Shown here: in pieces, positions 46,138-56,743 of the stretch
Position numbering within the stretch: the first letter of the stretch is position 1
How the letters are laid out: each line of letters starts with the position of its first letter
NCBI GenBank assembly: GCA_038025085.1
Contig: CM076152.1
Coordinates: 28,523,501-28,587,500, forward strand
Origin: Tetragonia tetragonoides
Lineage: Eukaryota; Streptophyta; Magnoliopsida; Caryophyllales; Aizoaceae
DNA: 64,000 nucleotides
Direction: 5' to 3'
Made by a program: the position numbers and the translations under genes
Notes under the pieces: model-generated
Seen by the model: the letters and a program-made list of their open reading frames with translations, nothing else
Database searches by the model: none
Told to the model about the DNA's origin: nothing

Positions 46138-46451
46138 CCTGTCTTTATCTTCCAGGGAATTTTTAATGATCCGAAAAATAGGAAAAGACTGTTTTACTCT
46201 TGAGTGGTGAAAGACGATTTTACCCCTGTATCGCAACTTGGCGACCAGAGGTCGGAATGAGGCATAAAACGTGTCGTTGGAAAGCTCTTGAATGGGGCTT
46301 TTGGATGGAATGAAATAAAGGAGTGTTTGGAGGAAAACCTGAGACCTTATTTTAAACTATTAAAGCAAAATAGCAGTTCAAGCTTAAAAATTACTCCTTT
46401 CATCATCGGGCTTTTGCGGAGAAATCTGAAGACGCTTTTTTGGCGTCTATA

Positions 46452-46656
46452 GAGAGAGAGTTACAGAGAGAATTACAGATAGAGAGAAGAGAAGTGTTTA
46501 TGATTATGAAGATAATGAACTACTACAGCTAATTCTGATTATATAGCTACAGTACTAACAGAATTCCCTAACAACCTTGGCTAACAACTTCTGTAAGAAT
46601 CCTAACAAACTTATACGTACATGTGACAGGCACGTGCAACTAAAATGCACATAACA
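46452..46656 (-). repeat. 3' LTR of C, part 2
   Basis: Continues 28886 after element B; the first bases GAGAG are the B target duplication. On plus it ends ATAACA (TGTTAT on minus). Confidence 0.88.
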
Positions 46657-46672
46657 TTCCATCCTCCTTAAA
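46657..46672 (-). promoter_or_regulatory. Polypurine tract of C
   Basis: On minus AAGGAGGATGGAA immediately precedes the 3' LTR. Confidence 0.7.
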
Positions 46673-46693
46673 GAAAATCCTTGTCTCAAGGAT

Positions 46694-47857
46694 TTAAGAC
46701 ATGTCAAAGGCAGGAAACCTTGCAACCAGATCATCATATTGCTCCCAAGTTGCATCTTCAGGAGTGCCATTTTGCCATTGGATCAGGACATACACGTCAG
46801 CACCATTGTCTTTCTTCATCATTTTTCTACTCAAAATCATAAGGGGCTCTTTTGCAATTAACCCTTGATCATCCATTGTAGGAAGCTGACCTTGTGCTGG
46901 AGCAGATCCTATATGCTTCTTGAGTTGAGAGACATGAAACACTAGGTGGATTTCGGAATTTGCTGGCAACTCCAATTTATAAGCAACCTGTCCTATTTTC
47001 TCAATCACCAAAAATGGCCCATAGAATTTAGCTGACAGTTCATGTTGTTTTCCTCCCCTTAATGAAACCTGTCTGTGAGGTTGCAGCTTGAGATACACCC
47101 AATCCCCCAACAAGAACTCCCTATCACTTCTGGTTTTATCAGCTATTGCCTTCATTCTGGACTGAGCTCTCTCTAAATGAAACTTCAGCAGTGTAATAGC
47201 CTCTTCTCTAGCAGTAAGTGATCTGTCTACTGCCTCAACATTACTCTCACCAGCAACATAGGGAACATGCAGAGGAGGAGTCTGACCATACACAATTTCA
47301 TAGGGGGTGGTTTGTATTGAATTATGAAAATTGGTATTATACCAAAATTCTGCCAAGGATAACCACTTGATCCAAGCCTTGGGTTTGTCACCTGTCATGC
47401 ACCTGAGGTAACACTCAAGGCACCTGTTGACCACCTCAGTTTGGCCATCAGTCTGAGGGTGGTAAGATGTTGACATGTGCAGAGCTACCTTGAGCAATCC
47501 AAAAAGTTTCTTCCAAAAAAGACTAAGGAAAACCTTGTTCCTGTCACTTACAATGGTAGCAGGCAATCCATGCAACTTGTAGACATTGTCTAAGAAGACT
47601 CTAGCAATTGTTGCAGCTGTAAATGGATGTGACATAGGAATAAAGTGACTGTATTTACTTAATCTGTCAACCACCACAAAAATGACAGTCTTGCCTTCTG
47701 AAGAAGGTAGAGCCTCTACAAAATCCATACTAATGTCAGACCACACTCTAGAAGGGATAGGTAGTGGTTGTAATAAGCCAGGATAGGCACTCAGATCAAG
47801 TTTGCAGCACTGACAAACATCACAATTCCTCACAAATTGCTTGATATACCTCCTCAA
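46694..47857 (-). CDS. Chromovirus C integrase with chromodomain
   Basis: 387 codons, beginning in the zinc region (RRYIKQFVRNCDVCQCCK). The core has DISMDFVEALP with the first Asp, VSDRNKVFLSLFWKKLF with the second, and TDGQTEVVNRCLE with the catalytic Glu. The C-terminal half holds the GPFLVIEKIGQVAYKLELP motif, and the end is a chromodomain (YVLIQWQNGTPEDATWEQYD) that targets integration to heterochromatin in chromoviruses. The stop is at 46694. One frame break at about 47860 separates it from the upstream pol frame. Confidence 0.85.
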   Translation of the reverse strand: MRRYIKQFVRNCDVCQCCKLDLSAYPGLLQPLPIPSRVWSDISMDFVEALPSSEGKTVIFVVVDRLSKYSHFIPMSHPFTAATIARVFLDNVYKLHGLPATIVSDRNKVFLSLFWKKLFGLLKVALHMSTSYHPQTDGQTEVVNRCLECYLRCMTGDKPKAWIKWLSLAEFWYNTNFHNSIQTTPYEIVYGQTPPLHVPYVAGESNVEAVDRSLTAREEAITLLKFHLERAQSRMKAIADKTRSDREFLLGDWVYLKLQPHRQVSLRGGKQHELSAKFYGPFLVIEKIGQVAYKLELPANSEIHLVFHVSQLKKHIGSAPAQGQLPTMDDQGLIAKEPLMILSRKMMKKDNGADVYVLIQWQNGTPEDATWEQYDDLVARFPAFDMS

Positions 47858-47866
47858 ACCCTGCCA

Positions 47867-49168
47867 TTAAAATAAGGAACTAATTCTTTTTGTGGTAGCA
47901 TATACCCCAGAGTGTCCACCAATAGGTTCAGAGTGAAAATAAGTGAGAATTTTTGTTCTAAGATTGTCATCACCACCAACTACCAATCTTCCCTTCTTCC
48001 TAAGCTCTCCATTGTTCCAAGTAAACTTGTTGTTTACTAGGGAACCAGCCTGTAACTTCTGTATACGGTCTTGCATACTGAGATCTTGGCTCCAGCTATG
48101 GTAGATGAGCTGCAGAAGATCAGAACTCACAGTAGAGACCAGCAAAGTTTGCAGTTCAGGTCCATGCATTCTTGACAAGGTGTCAGCAGCCACATTGTCA
48201 CAGCCTTTCTTGTAAGAAATTTCATAATCAAAGCCAATTAGCTTAGGGAGCCATTTAACTTGAAATGGAGTGGTGAGTCTTTGATCAAGCAAGTATTTCA
48301 GGCTAAAATGGTCTGTCTTGATCTTCAAATGCATGTCCAGTAAATATGGCCTCCACTTCTCTAATGCAAAGATGATGGCCAGCAGCTCCTTGTCATATGT
48401 AGAAAGAGCTTGTTGTCTGAGAGATAGAGCTTTACTAAGGAAAGCTATAGGATGGCCTTTTTGCATTAAGACAGCCCCTAGACCAGTACCTGAGGCATCT
48501 GTCTCAACTACAAATTCCTCCTCAAAGTCAGGGAGAGCCAAAACTAGGGCAGAAATCATGGCCTCCTTTAGGGATTCAAATGCCAACTGAGCTTTCTCAC
48601 ACCAAGCAAAGGCATTCTTTTTAAGCAATTGTGTTAATGGCTTGCTAATGCAAGCATACCCTTTAATGAACCGTCTGTAATAACCAGTAAGGCCCAAAAA
48701 ACATCTTAGTTGCTTAATAGTAGTAGGTACAGGCCATTCCTTCATTGCAGAGATCTTGTGAGGGTCAGTAGAAACCCCTGCTGCAGTGATAATATGCCCA
48801 AGGTACTCTACATGAGCAGTACTAAATACACACTTGCTCATTTTTGCAAATAGAGCATGCTTCCTCATAGTTTCCAGAACCATTCTCAAATGCTCTAAGT
48901 GTGTTTCCATGGTAGGACTATACACTAATATGTCATCAAAGAAAACCAGCGTGAACTTCCTCAAGAAAGGAGCAAAAATGGAGTTCATTAAGCGTTGAAA
49001 TGTGGATGGAGCATTTGTAAGTCCAAAAGGCATGACAAGGTATCCATAATGCCCTATGTGTGTTCTAAAAGTTGTCTTGGGTATGTCATCAACATTCATT
49101 CTAATCTGGAAGTATCCAGACCTCAAATCCAGCTTAGAAAAAATAAACCATTGCTCCATGTAGTTCAT
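47867..49168 (-). CDS. Chromovirus C reverse transcriptase and RNase H
   Basis: 433 codons. RT motifs: FSKLDLRSGYFQIRMNVDDI, LVMPFGLTNAPSTFQRLMN and TLVFFDDILVYSP with the catalytic Asp pair. RNase H follows (VVETDASGTGLGAVLMQKG, LSTYDKELLAIIFALEKWRP, NVAADTLSR) and the N-terminal integrase zinc segment (EPIGGHSGVYATTKRI). The frame breaks near 47860. Upstream it overlaps the 49134-49691 frame, which carries the first RT block; a one-base shift near 49150 separates them. Confidence 0.85.
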   Translation of the reverse strand: MNYMEQWFIFSKLDLRSGYFQIRMNVDDIPKTTFRTHIGHYGYLVMPFGLTNAPSTFQRLMNSIFAPFLRKFTLVFFDDILVYSPTMETHLEHLRMVLETMRKHALFAKMSKCVFSTAHVEYLGHIITAAGVSTDPHKISAMKEWPVPTTIKQLRCFLGLTGYYRRFIKGYACISKPLTQLLKKNAFAWCEKAQLAFESLKEAMISALVLALPDFEEEFVVETDASGTGLGAVLMQKGHPIAFLSKALSLRQQALSTYDKELLAIIFALEKWRPYLLDMHLKIKTDHFSLKYLLDQRLTTPFQVKWLPKLIGFDYEISYKKGCDNVAADTLSRMHGPELQTLLVSTVSSDLLQLIYHSWSQDLSMQDRIQKLQAGSLVNNKFTWNNGELRKKGRLVVGGDDNLRTKILTYFHSEPIGGHSGVYATTKRISSLF

Positions 49169-49691
49169 CTAAAATTTCTTCAATGGCAGGAATTGGAAAT
49201 CTGTCTTTAACTGTAAACTTGTTAAGTTCCCTATAATCAACACACATGCGCCAACTCCCATCCTTCTTCTTCACCATGACAATGGGAGAAGAGTATGGAC
49301 TAGTATTGTCCCTGATAATCCCACATTCTAGCAATTCTTTAACCATTTGTTCAATAGCATCTTTTTGGGTAGGTGGATGCCTATATGGTTTCAAGTTAAT
49401 AGGGGAGGTTCCTTCTATTAATGGAACTTTTTGATCATGATCCCTAGAAGGTGGTAAAGTAGAAGGTATAGCAAATATATCCTGAAATTCAGTCAAGAGA
49501 GGTTGCAGGATAGAGTCAGTTACCTGCTCTTTTTCAGCATTTACAGCAAATAAAGATGCTGACTGTAGTGGTACTAGGCACAGATGCATGCAAGAGAGCT
49601 CAGCAGACTGCAGCTCCTTGGACATTTTTTTGCCAGTGATCCATTGTAAAGCAGATTGAGTGGAACCTCTTAAACACACCTTTTTTCCCAT
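49134..49691 (-). pseudogene. Chromovirus C RT start and linker
   Basis: 185 codons containing the pol linker and the first RT blocks (CGIIRDNTSPYSSPIVMVKK, KKDGSWRMCVDYRELNKFTV) before a frame shift into the next block near 49150. Confidence 0.8.
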
Positions 49692-50241
49692 TGTATGTGT
49701 ATTCCATGAGCAACTTCTTGAAATCCCAGTGTACCAGGCCTAGTGTACTAAGCCATTGGATCCCAAGGACCATCTCACAACCCCCAAGAGGAAGTAGCAT
49801 CACATCAGTGGCGTAGCTATCCCCTTGCAACTTCTAGCTAAACCCTTTACACATGGTAGAGCTAGTGATGTTGTTTCCATCAACAACTGAGACTTGCAAT
49901 GGACAGGTATGACTGATTTGGCACCCCAGCTTCTTGGCTAAATTGACATCCTAGAAGTTGTGGGTACTTCCTGAATCAATGAGGATGTGAATCATCTGGT
50001 TTTTAGCTTGTCCTCTAACCCTCATTGTGTGATAGGTGTGCATTCCAGTAAGAGCATTCAAAGAGATCTGTGACACAACCTCCTCTTCACTACTACTCAC
50101 AGGTTTTTCATATTCAGTGGAACAACCTCCATTGTACTCTTCTGCAAAATCACTTCCCAATTCCTCCATCTCCATTTCACCCACCACCTCCAAACAAAAG
50201 GATTGTCCCTTACTTATGGCGTGGAACATATTTTTCATCAC
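49600..50241 (-). pseudogene. Chromovirus C protease region, broken
   Basis: Contains the catalytic ILIDSGSTHNF motif, followed at once by a TAG near 49953 and a second stop near 49836. GCEMVLGIQWLSTLG downstream (49600-49830) is the conserved C-terminal protease motif. Confidence 0.75.
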
Positions 50242-50256
50242 AGTAAAAACAAAGGT

Positions 50257-51207
50257 TTATTGCTCTTTTTTCCTCAATTTCTCTCTGACTGAGGGTTCTT
50301 TTGGGTCTTGTATTTGAACTGGTGCAGTTATTTTTGTTGTACGGGTTGGCTGATATGTATGTTGGCTATTGTGTCTTGGGTAAGGGGTGTACTGCAACTG
50401 GGTTTTTTTTTGGCAAAGGTAAAATGGGTTGTGTTTTATCACTGTTTTTTAGTTTTTTGTTGGTAGCAGAGAGGGTAGCTTCTTGCAACTTAGCAAGACA
50501 GTAGGCATCAGATAAATTTTTAGGTTTAATCATTCTGACTGCCATTTGGATGTCATCTTCTAGACCACCCACAAAACAACTCACGGCATAATCCTCATAC
50601 AAATCAACCTTACTGAGTAACAAATCAAATATATCTTGGTATTGTTGGACAGAACCAACTTGAGTCAAGTTCTTTAATTTAGACATAGGGCCTTCAAAAG
50701 TACCCCCAAAACGAGCCTCTATTGCTGCAGAATACTCAGTCCAGCTAAGTAACCCCAATCTTCCCTTATTTTTTATCAATGTTTGATGCCACAATGATTT
50801 CTACCCTCTAAATGTATGGCAGCAATTTTTACTTTATTATTAACATCAATATTATCAACATCAAAGAATTGTTGGCACTTATAAAGCCATTCCTTCACAT
50901 CATCTCCATTAAACTTGGGAAAATCAATTCTAAACAATCTACCAAAACCATGATTGTTCTGAGGAAAGTTACCTGTTCTGCCCTGACCATCCCCCATAAT
51001 CTGGGTAACCTGAGTTGCCAATTCTTGATGCTGTAAATTGATTCCCCTTAAAGAATTTGAGAGCTCCAATATCTTGTCATTATTTGCCAAAGCATCACAC
51101 ATTGAAGATTGGACTATAGCAGGTACTGTTGTTGCCATGGCAGTAGTAATGGCTTCAGTTATGAACTCCTTCAAGTTTTCATCAATTTCAGAAGCTCTGG
51201 TTGAAGG
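50257..51207 (-). pseudogene. Chromovirus C gag, broken
   Basis: Starts MAPSTRASEIDENLKEFITE at 51207. The gag core shows RIDFPKFNGDDVKEWLYKCQ and, after a frame break near 50785, WTEYSAAIEARFGGTFEGPM, SVQQYQDIFDLLLSKV and SCFVGGLEDDIQMAVRM. The remaining C-terminal frame (to about 50257) is Lys/Pro-rich and no intact CCHC knuckle is seen. Confidence 0.8.
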
Positions 51208-51463
51208 TGCCATTATTACTCCTTCAAGCCCTAACAATGGCGGAATTTACAGATTTTGATCGGTTCTCGAGTGAGCTAATGACCAGTTGAGGAAAATAAT
51301 CCAACCAGTCGAAATCGAATTGAAATTGCGTTTAGTGATTTCAACCAAGAAATCGTTATGTAGCTAATCATTTGAGGAACAAATCAAACGATTGAAATTG
51401 AATGAATTAAGAACCTTTTTTAGGTTTTGAGAACCAATCAGTTCAAGAATTTGGCCAGAAAAT

Positions 51464-51476
51464 GGCTTTGATACCA
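51464..51476 (-). promoter_or_regulatory. Primer binding site of C
   Basis: On minus, TGGTATCAAAGCC, two bases after the LTR. It matches the initiator tRNA-Met primer (TGGTATCAGAGC) but for one base. Confidence 0.8.
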
Positions 51477-51478
51477 AT

Positions 51479-51580
51479 TGATATGAGATTTCTAGAACAA
51501 TCAATTGAAGAAATCTCTAGCAATAACAATGGAACTCAAGAATAAGAATTGAGCTCGATTTATTATTTGCAATGGTGAAT

Positions 51581-51665
<85 letters not shown>

Positions 51666-51826
51666 GTTTATGATTATTAAGATAATGAACTACTACAGCT
51701 AATTCTGATTATATAGCTACAGTACTAACAGAATTCCCTAACAACCTTGGCTAACAACTTCTGTAACAAGCCTAACAAACTTATACGTACATGTGACAGG
51801 CACGTGCAACTAAAATGCACATAACA
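51479..51826 (-). repeat. 5' LTR of chromovirus C
   Basis: 348 bp with TG...CA ends, followed by the TAATT duplication (51827-51831). It contains a long GA microsatellite. Confidence 0.9.
51583..51661. repeat. (GA)n microsatellite in the LTR of C
   Basis: About 39 GA units, against a few in the other LTR at the B insertion site. Confidence 0.95.
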
Positions 51827-51831
51827 TAATT

Positions 51832-52255
51832 CAATGATCTCTAGATCCATAAATCAATTCCCATAATTCAATGTTTCTGCGTTATTGAATTTTTTGAAAT
51901 TGTGGAGATGGACATAGGGATAGATGGAGGAGACAGAATATGGTGATGAAGTTGGATATCTCCAGCATCAATGGAGATGAGGTATTGATACTAATAAGGT
52001 TGCTGCAATGGCTATAGAACGAACTAAAGGGAGAATTAAGGGAATATAATATAAATTTTTATTTATATGTTTGCCAATAATCAAACAGAAAACTAAAAAA
52101 ACACACGTCCTTCCTTCAAAAAACAAAACAAAAGCAAGTACATAGTTTATAAAAAATTTAAAATTCTGCAGTAGGAAAATAAAATAAACAGACTTTCAAT
52201 TAAATTTTGGTTGTTTAAAAATGATTATGAATGATTTTAGTATAAATATTTTTTG
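51832..52255. other. Right interior of the outer TIR element
   Basis: AT-rich, with no recognisable coding frame. Confidence 0.5.
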
Positions 52256-52334
52256 AACGGCCAAGATCACTTTTGTACCGATCAACGGTTATCATTCATC
52301 TATTTTGGTAACTTGCGGTGGTTAGCGATTATTG

Positions 52335-52984
52335 AAGACTCATCGAATACATGGTACATAAACAACGAATAAGTGAGGAAAAGTGCACTGATCGAGGAAC
52401 CAATGAAAACGATGGTCCATCTTATTATGGAGATGCGTTGGGCAGATTCCTAAGAGTGTGACTTCTTTTAAGGGCGACTGCGGAATCAACAAAATCACAA
52501 ATTTGATAAGAACAAGATGAGTTGGGTTAGATTTTGAAGGGTATAACTTCTTTTCAGGGCGACTGCAAAATCAATAAAATCACAAAATTGATAGAACATG
52601 AGAAAATGTTGTGATCTAATCATATTAGTAAATATATGGTCTACAATAAACAAATTAAATGTAGAACCATAAATTAGCTAGTAAAATAGAAATTTCTAAG
52701 AGAATGCTTATTTGGCCATGTAAATTTCAATACCTGCAAGTCTTGTATGAGGCTGCCTCATGGTGATGCTACATCTATATACAAGCATGACGTTGGTATG
52801 ACATTATACTTGTATGAGAGGGTCCTCACGTTGAGGCCTACTCATACGAAATTTAGTGTACAATTTATTAGTAAGTTTACAACTTCATCATGTAGGTAAG
52901 CATACATAGTTATATAATTTAAGGGAAAGGGAGGAGGAAGAAAAAGTAAATAAAGGGAAAATAATAAGTGAAGAGTAGGAGTTA
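52335..52984. other. Non-coding flank with a direct duplication
   Basis: Two copies about 87 bp apart of a GGGCGACTGC...AATCA.CAAAATCACAAA block (52475-52510 and 52557-52590). Otherwise nothing recognisable. Confidence 0.5.
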
Positions 52985-53149
52985 GGATCCTCTCCATTTA
53001 TCCATGTAAATGGAAGCCTCCATTTAGCAAATGGATGGCCATATTTGCTTCTCTGTATTTTTTAATATAAAGAAATAATTTGCAAGAAGCAAATCTGGAC
53101 CTCCATTCGGTAATGGAAGCCTTCATTTCTTGGGTAAATGAAAAGGATC
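52985..53149. mobile_element. Foldback MITE near the RING gene
   Basis: Nearly its whole length folds back: GGATCCTCTCCATTTA...ATTTGCTTCT on the left pairs with AGAAGCAAATCTGGACC...GAAAAGGATC on the right. Length about 165 bp; a TTA/TAA-type duplication is possible but not certain. Confidence 0.7.
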
Positions 53150-53647
53150 ATAACACGAAGAGTAGATGACTATAATAAAGAAACGAAAGGGAGAGCAATG
53201 GTGTTGAATGCTGATTGAACGTCATTTTTGGGTAGGTTGCAGACTTACAGTCTCGTGGAGATTTTATAATCAAGTTATGGCATTTGTTTATTTGATGTAA
53301 AACACTATGAATATATGATTATGATTATGATTTATGATTGTGATTATGATTTAGGCTCCCTTGCTCTTAACTTTTCTGGATTTTTTCTTTTATTACATTC
53401 AATTTTTTTTATTTTTAATTTTCTTTTTCTTTTAATAGGAAACTTCATGAAAAAATCGTCTGACTTGTCTCATACACCTTGTGACCAAGTAGTAGTACAT
53501 TCTTTTCTTACGCTGCGTACACCCACACCCATTTAATAACCCCCTCCAAAAATTCGACCGTTGCTTAAACCTTTTGCCCCAATCATCTCCAATTCAAAAT
53601 TACTCTCTCTCTCTCTCTCTCGCAGCCAATCTAGTAGAACTCAGAAA
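53150..53647 (+). promoter_or_regulatory. Promoter and 5' leader region of the RING gene
   Basis: Non-coding between the MITE and the ATG at 53648. It contains a (CT)n tract (about 53601-53622), common in plant 5' leaders. No clear TATA box is seen. Confidence 0.45.
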
Positions 53648-53918
53648 ATGGTGACACAAGAAACTCGCAAAAGCCCCAAAAACCCATCAAAACAATCATC
53701 AATGGTACCAGAAAATGGTCAAAATTCAGATAACAATAGCGCCATGTTTAGCCCCAGATTCAAATCAGTTGCAGAAATGGCAGGATGGGATGAAGAAACG
53801 CTCATGGTTGCTAGTCTCATCGTCGAAGATACGCCTGAGAGGATTTCCAAACATAACAAACGCTCTGATTTGCACTTCAAGACTCCCCCAACTAATTCAA
53901 GAAGGTATGTATACATTC

Positions 53919-53987
<69 letters not shown>

Positions 53988-55752
53988 GAAACTGTGGAAT
54001 TGAAAATTTTGATATGATGTGATTTTGTTTATGCTTATAGGAAAAGAAGGGCTCAGCGGAGAAGCCCTTCTTTAATTCCGATAGCGGTTTTGAACCTTGA
54101 TGATGAGGATGAATCTGCTAGTACTAATCAAGGAGGTGAGTTTTTCTTGTGTGGGATTTAAGCTATTTGTGGGAATTGTTGGGAAATATGAGGGATTTAG
54201 TTAAATCAAAGATGAAATTTTTAGATCTTTTGATTTATGGGTCTAGTTCGTTTAGCGGTTGCCAATTGTTTTAGGGTAGTAATTGTTTTTCTGTCCTTGG
54301 TTTGGGGTTTTTACTTCTTTATGATATGAATTGAAAGGGATGAATGAGTGATTGATTTACTGAAATAAAATATGAAATTTTAGATCTTTTGATTTATTTT
54401 TTTATTTTAGGTAAGTACCCCATTTTTCTTGTCTGTGTCAATTGGTTGAACACTGTGTTTTAAAGGACAGGAAATATTTTGTAGGCAAATGTGAATGGTC
54501 AAATTGTGTAACATAATTCAATACCCTAGATCTGTCAAGCACACAGTCTAATTAATGGTGATTGTTTGATTAATGCCTGTCAAAATTAAACTTTAACTCA
54601 ACTGGGTATGCACAAGCTGCTGAGCAAAAAGAATTAGGAAAATGGAAATTTCGGATGAGTGTGAGGCTGAGGAGTTCAATGAAGCAATTAATTAAGCAAT
54701 TGCAAATAATTTATTATTCTTTTTTATGGTTTAATTAATGGACAGGGGATGAAAAGAAGAAGGCAGAGCTGAAGAGTGTTAAAAGTTATTTACCACAGAA
54801 AGTTGAAACTAATGAAAAGCCTGAGCCAAGCACCTCTGCTTCTTGCTCAAGCTCTTCATCACTTCCGTGTATGGATCGTCTAAGAGAAGAACTCTCGTGC
54901 GCGGTAAGCAGCCACGCTTCTGATTAAGTATTTTAATTCAAGTGCTCAGCATAAATGTTATCAGAACAAAATAGTGTTACTTGGTTAATTTCTCTAAATT
55001 AGCTGTGGTTATTGTCATGTGACAGATTTGCTTGGAAATCTGTTTTGAGCCTAGCACTACTGCTTGTGGGCACAGGTAATATAATTCAAAATATTCAGAT
55101 ATATGTTTTCTCTTTTCATTTCCTGACCTCAAAAATTGTAATTGAGGGGTTCATCTTTTTGTTACAGTTTTTGCAAGAAGTGCCTGAGATCTGCAGCTGA
55201 CAAGTGTGGTAAAAAGTGCCCAAAATGTAGGCAGCTAATCAGGTAATGATCCCAATTAAGAAATTAAGAAAAATTACCCAAATTCTCTTACTACGCCAAT
55301 AACAATGATTTCTGGCTATTCATGTCGATAGTTGGTAATTTTGTTGAATTTGGTCTGGTAGCAATGGACGATCCTGCACTGTAAACACAGTCCTTTGGAA
55401 CACCATCCAGCTGCTTTTCCCCGATGAAGTGCAGGCAAGGCAAGCAGCCGCGGCGTTGAATAGTAGAGATGCTGATTGTCAGAATTACGAAAAGATTAGT
55501 GAATCTAGTAGCAATCGGCATCTCAGTAGAAGACTAAGGCCTGTGGGATCTATGGGTTCAAGAAGAGGTGATGATATTAGGTTGACGAGCAGAAGAGGAG
55601 TACCGAACCAAGATGATGATGCTGCATTTGCCTTGAGGTTGCAAAGAGAAGAATTCATGGCAATTTATAGAGAATCCAGTTTGGCCAGGGACAACCTCAG
55701 AGCAATGGCACAGAGGGCTGTTAACCATCGTGTCAGAAACCGGGCTAATTGA
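53648..55752 (+). CDS. RING-type (C3HC4) E3 ubiquitin ligase candidate, six exons, 341 aa
   Basis: Exons 53648-53904, 54041-54135, 54746-54903, 55026-55075, 55168-55242 and 55362-55752. All have GT/AG borders and consistent phases, giving one 341-aa frame. The N-terminus is polar (VTQETRKSPKNPSKQSS); residues near 25-70 (SPRFKSVAEMAGWDEETLMV) may be a conserved docking region. The RING finger lies mid-protein, across exons 3-5: CAIC, then CGH, then FCKKC and CPKC, giving all eight zinc ligands. Just after it, RSCTVNTVLWNTIQLLFPDE resembles the segment following RING in related plant proteins. The C-terminal third is Arg/Asp-rich and probably disordered. RING proteins usually transfer ubiquitin from an E2; the substrate is unknown. 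A (CT)n tract fills part of intron 1. Confidence 0.9.
53922..53987 (+). repeat. (CT)n microsatellite in intron 1 of the RING gene
   Basis: About 33 CT units just after the donor site at 53905. Confidence 0.95.
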
Positions 55753-56729
55753 TCTGAATTCTGTATGTCTTTGTTCTGTAACTATTCATTCAGCTGATCA
55801 GTAATGTATTCTTTCTCATGTTCTGATGGAAGTAGGCCTTGCCACAAGTGGTGTTTAAGCTGGCTTTGTATAGGTTGTCTAAACTCTTTGGTGGTCATCT
55901 GGTGGATTGAAGCGCTTAGTGACCGGAATTGGGTGGTTGTCGGAAGCTTGATCCATACATTGTATGGCCATTGTCCTGCTTCACCCTTTGTCGACTTGCT
56001 AAGTTTCCCCTTCCCACCTTTGGGCTCATCAATGACCACATTTGTTTTCTTTTTCAGTTAATTCTGTTGTATCAGCATTACAGAACCAGGTTTGTACTAT
56101 TCTTTACTTGTAATAATAATCACTGGAATAATTTGCTAGGATGAAAAATTGTCTTTTCTCTTATTCTTTTCCAAAAACCAAAAAGAAAGATGGCCCTTGC
56201 TTGTACAGCAACGCCAAAGATGGCACACCAAATGACACAGCCGTGTTTCTTGAGTGAATGGCAATGACAAAGTGGTCTCGCCCAGGCTTACACACAACTT
56301 ATGCTCTTTTTCAACCATTTGCAGGTTTACTTCATTACTCGAACTCTAAGAAGTTACCAACTGTTCGGCTTTTATTACAACCTACTGAGGTTGGTATTTC
56401 ATTTTTATAAGAAGTTACTCACAGCAACCATAGTCGTATGAATGGACTGGGAGAAGCGAGAGGTGTGGCCATGTTCATGGATCTCGGGTTGGGTTGGGTT
56501 GAGTGTCAAATTCTGTAAAACTGGCAACAGATTTTGGAAACTTCTTCCTTAAAGGGTTCTGGATGTTTAAATTTACAATAGCTCATGTGTGGCATGGACC
56601 TATCCCGTGAGGAACTATCACATAGGTCCGCCCTATACCGGGTTTTGTGTCAAACTTATCCACTAGTATCTGTACTGGTATTGCCATTCACGATAGTGCA
56701 ATGGCTCATGTTTACTGTTTAGTTCCTAC
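55753..56729. other. 3' flank of the RING gene and intergenic
   Basis: The 3' UTR of the RING gene is expected at the start; no clear poly(A) signal is picked out. The rest to 56729 holds no supported gene. Confidence 0.5.
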
Positions 56730-56743
56730 GGACTACGGTTATC

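Larger units (their letters stand above)
28887..46451 (-). mobile_element. Element B: full-length 17.6-kb Tat-lineage Ty3/gypsy retrotransposon
   Basis: Two LTRs of 1,341-1,361 bp, a primer site and polypurine tract in the right places, and GAGAG target duplications (28882-28886 and 46452-46456) in the GA tract of C's LTR. Order along the minus strand: gag fragments, linker, RT, RNase H, archaeal-type RNase H, integrase, then two genes on the opposite strand, tandem repeats, 3' LTR. The double RNase H places it in the Tat lineage. By eye the LTRs differ by a few percent, so insertion is fairly recent. Protease and gag core are absent, so it is probably non-autonomous. Confidence 0.92.
45111..46451 (-). 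repeat. 5' LTR of element B
   Basis: 1,341 bp. The TG start has mutated to TA (TATAGACGCC on minus). U3 holds a palindrome array (45992-46069), a TGACG palindrome (46113-46137) and a TATA box (CCTATATAAAC on minus, 45904-45894). It should drive the sense transcript. Confidence 0.9.
28766..51826 (-). mobile_element. Chromovirus C (Reina-like Ty3/gypsy), interrupted by B
   Basis: LTRs of about 340 bp with TG...CA ends, an initiator-tRNA-Met primer site, then gag, protease, RT-RNase H, integrase and a C-terminal chromodomain, all reading leftward. Perfect TAATT target duplication. Without element B it is about 5.5 kb. Small size, short LTR and chromodomain suggest the Reina clade (inference). 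Several frame breaks make it non-autonomous now. Confidence 0.85.
28505..52334. mobile_element. TIR element split by chromovirus C
   Basis: About 78-bp inverted repeats (28505-28582 and 52256-52334) share GCAAGTTACC, GTGATCTT and CCGTT at matching spacing. Removing C leaves about 770 bp without a transposase. It is the outermost layer of a three-layer nest. Confidence 0.65.

Noticed and set aside
53715..54017. Second ORF with a poly-(SL) stretch
   Set aside because: Alternate frame over RING exon 1 and the (CT)n intron tract.
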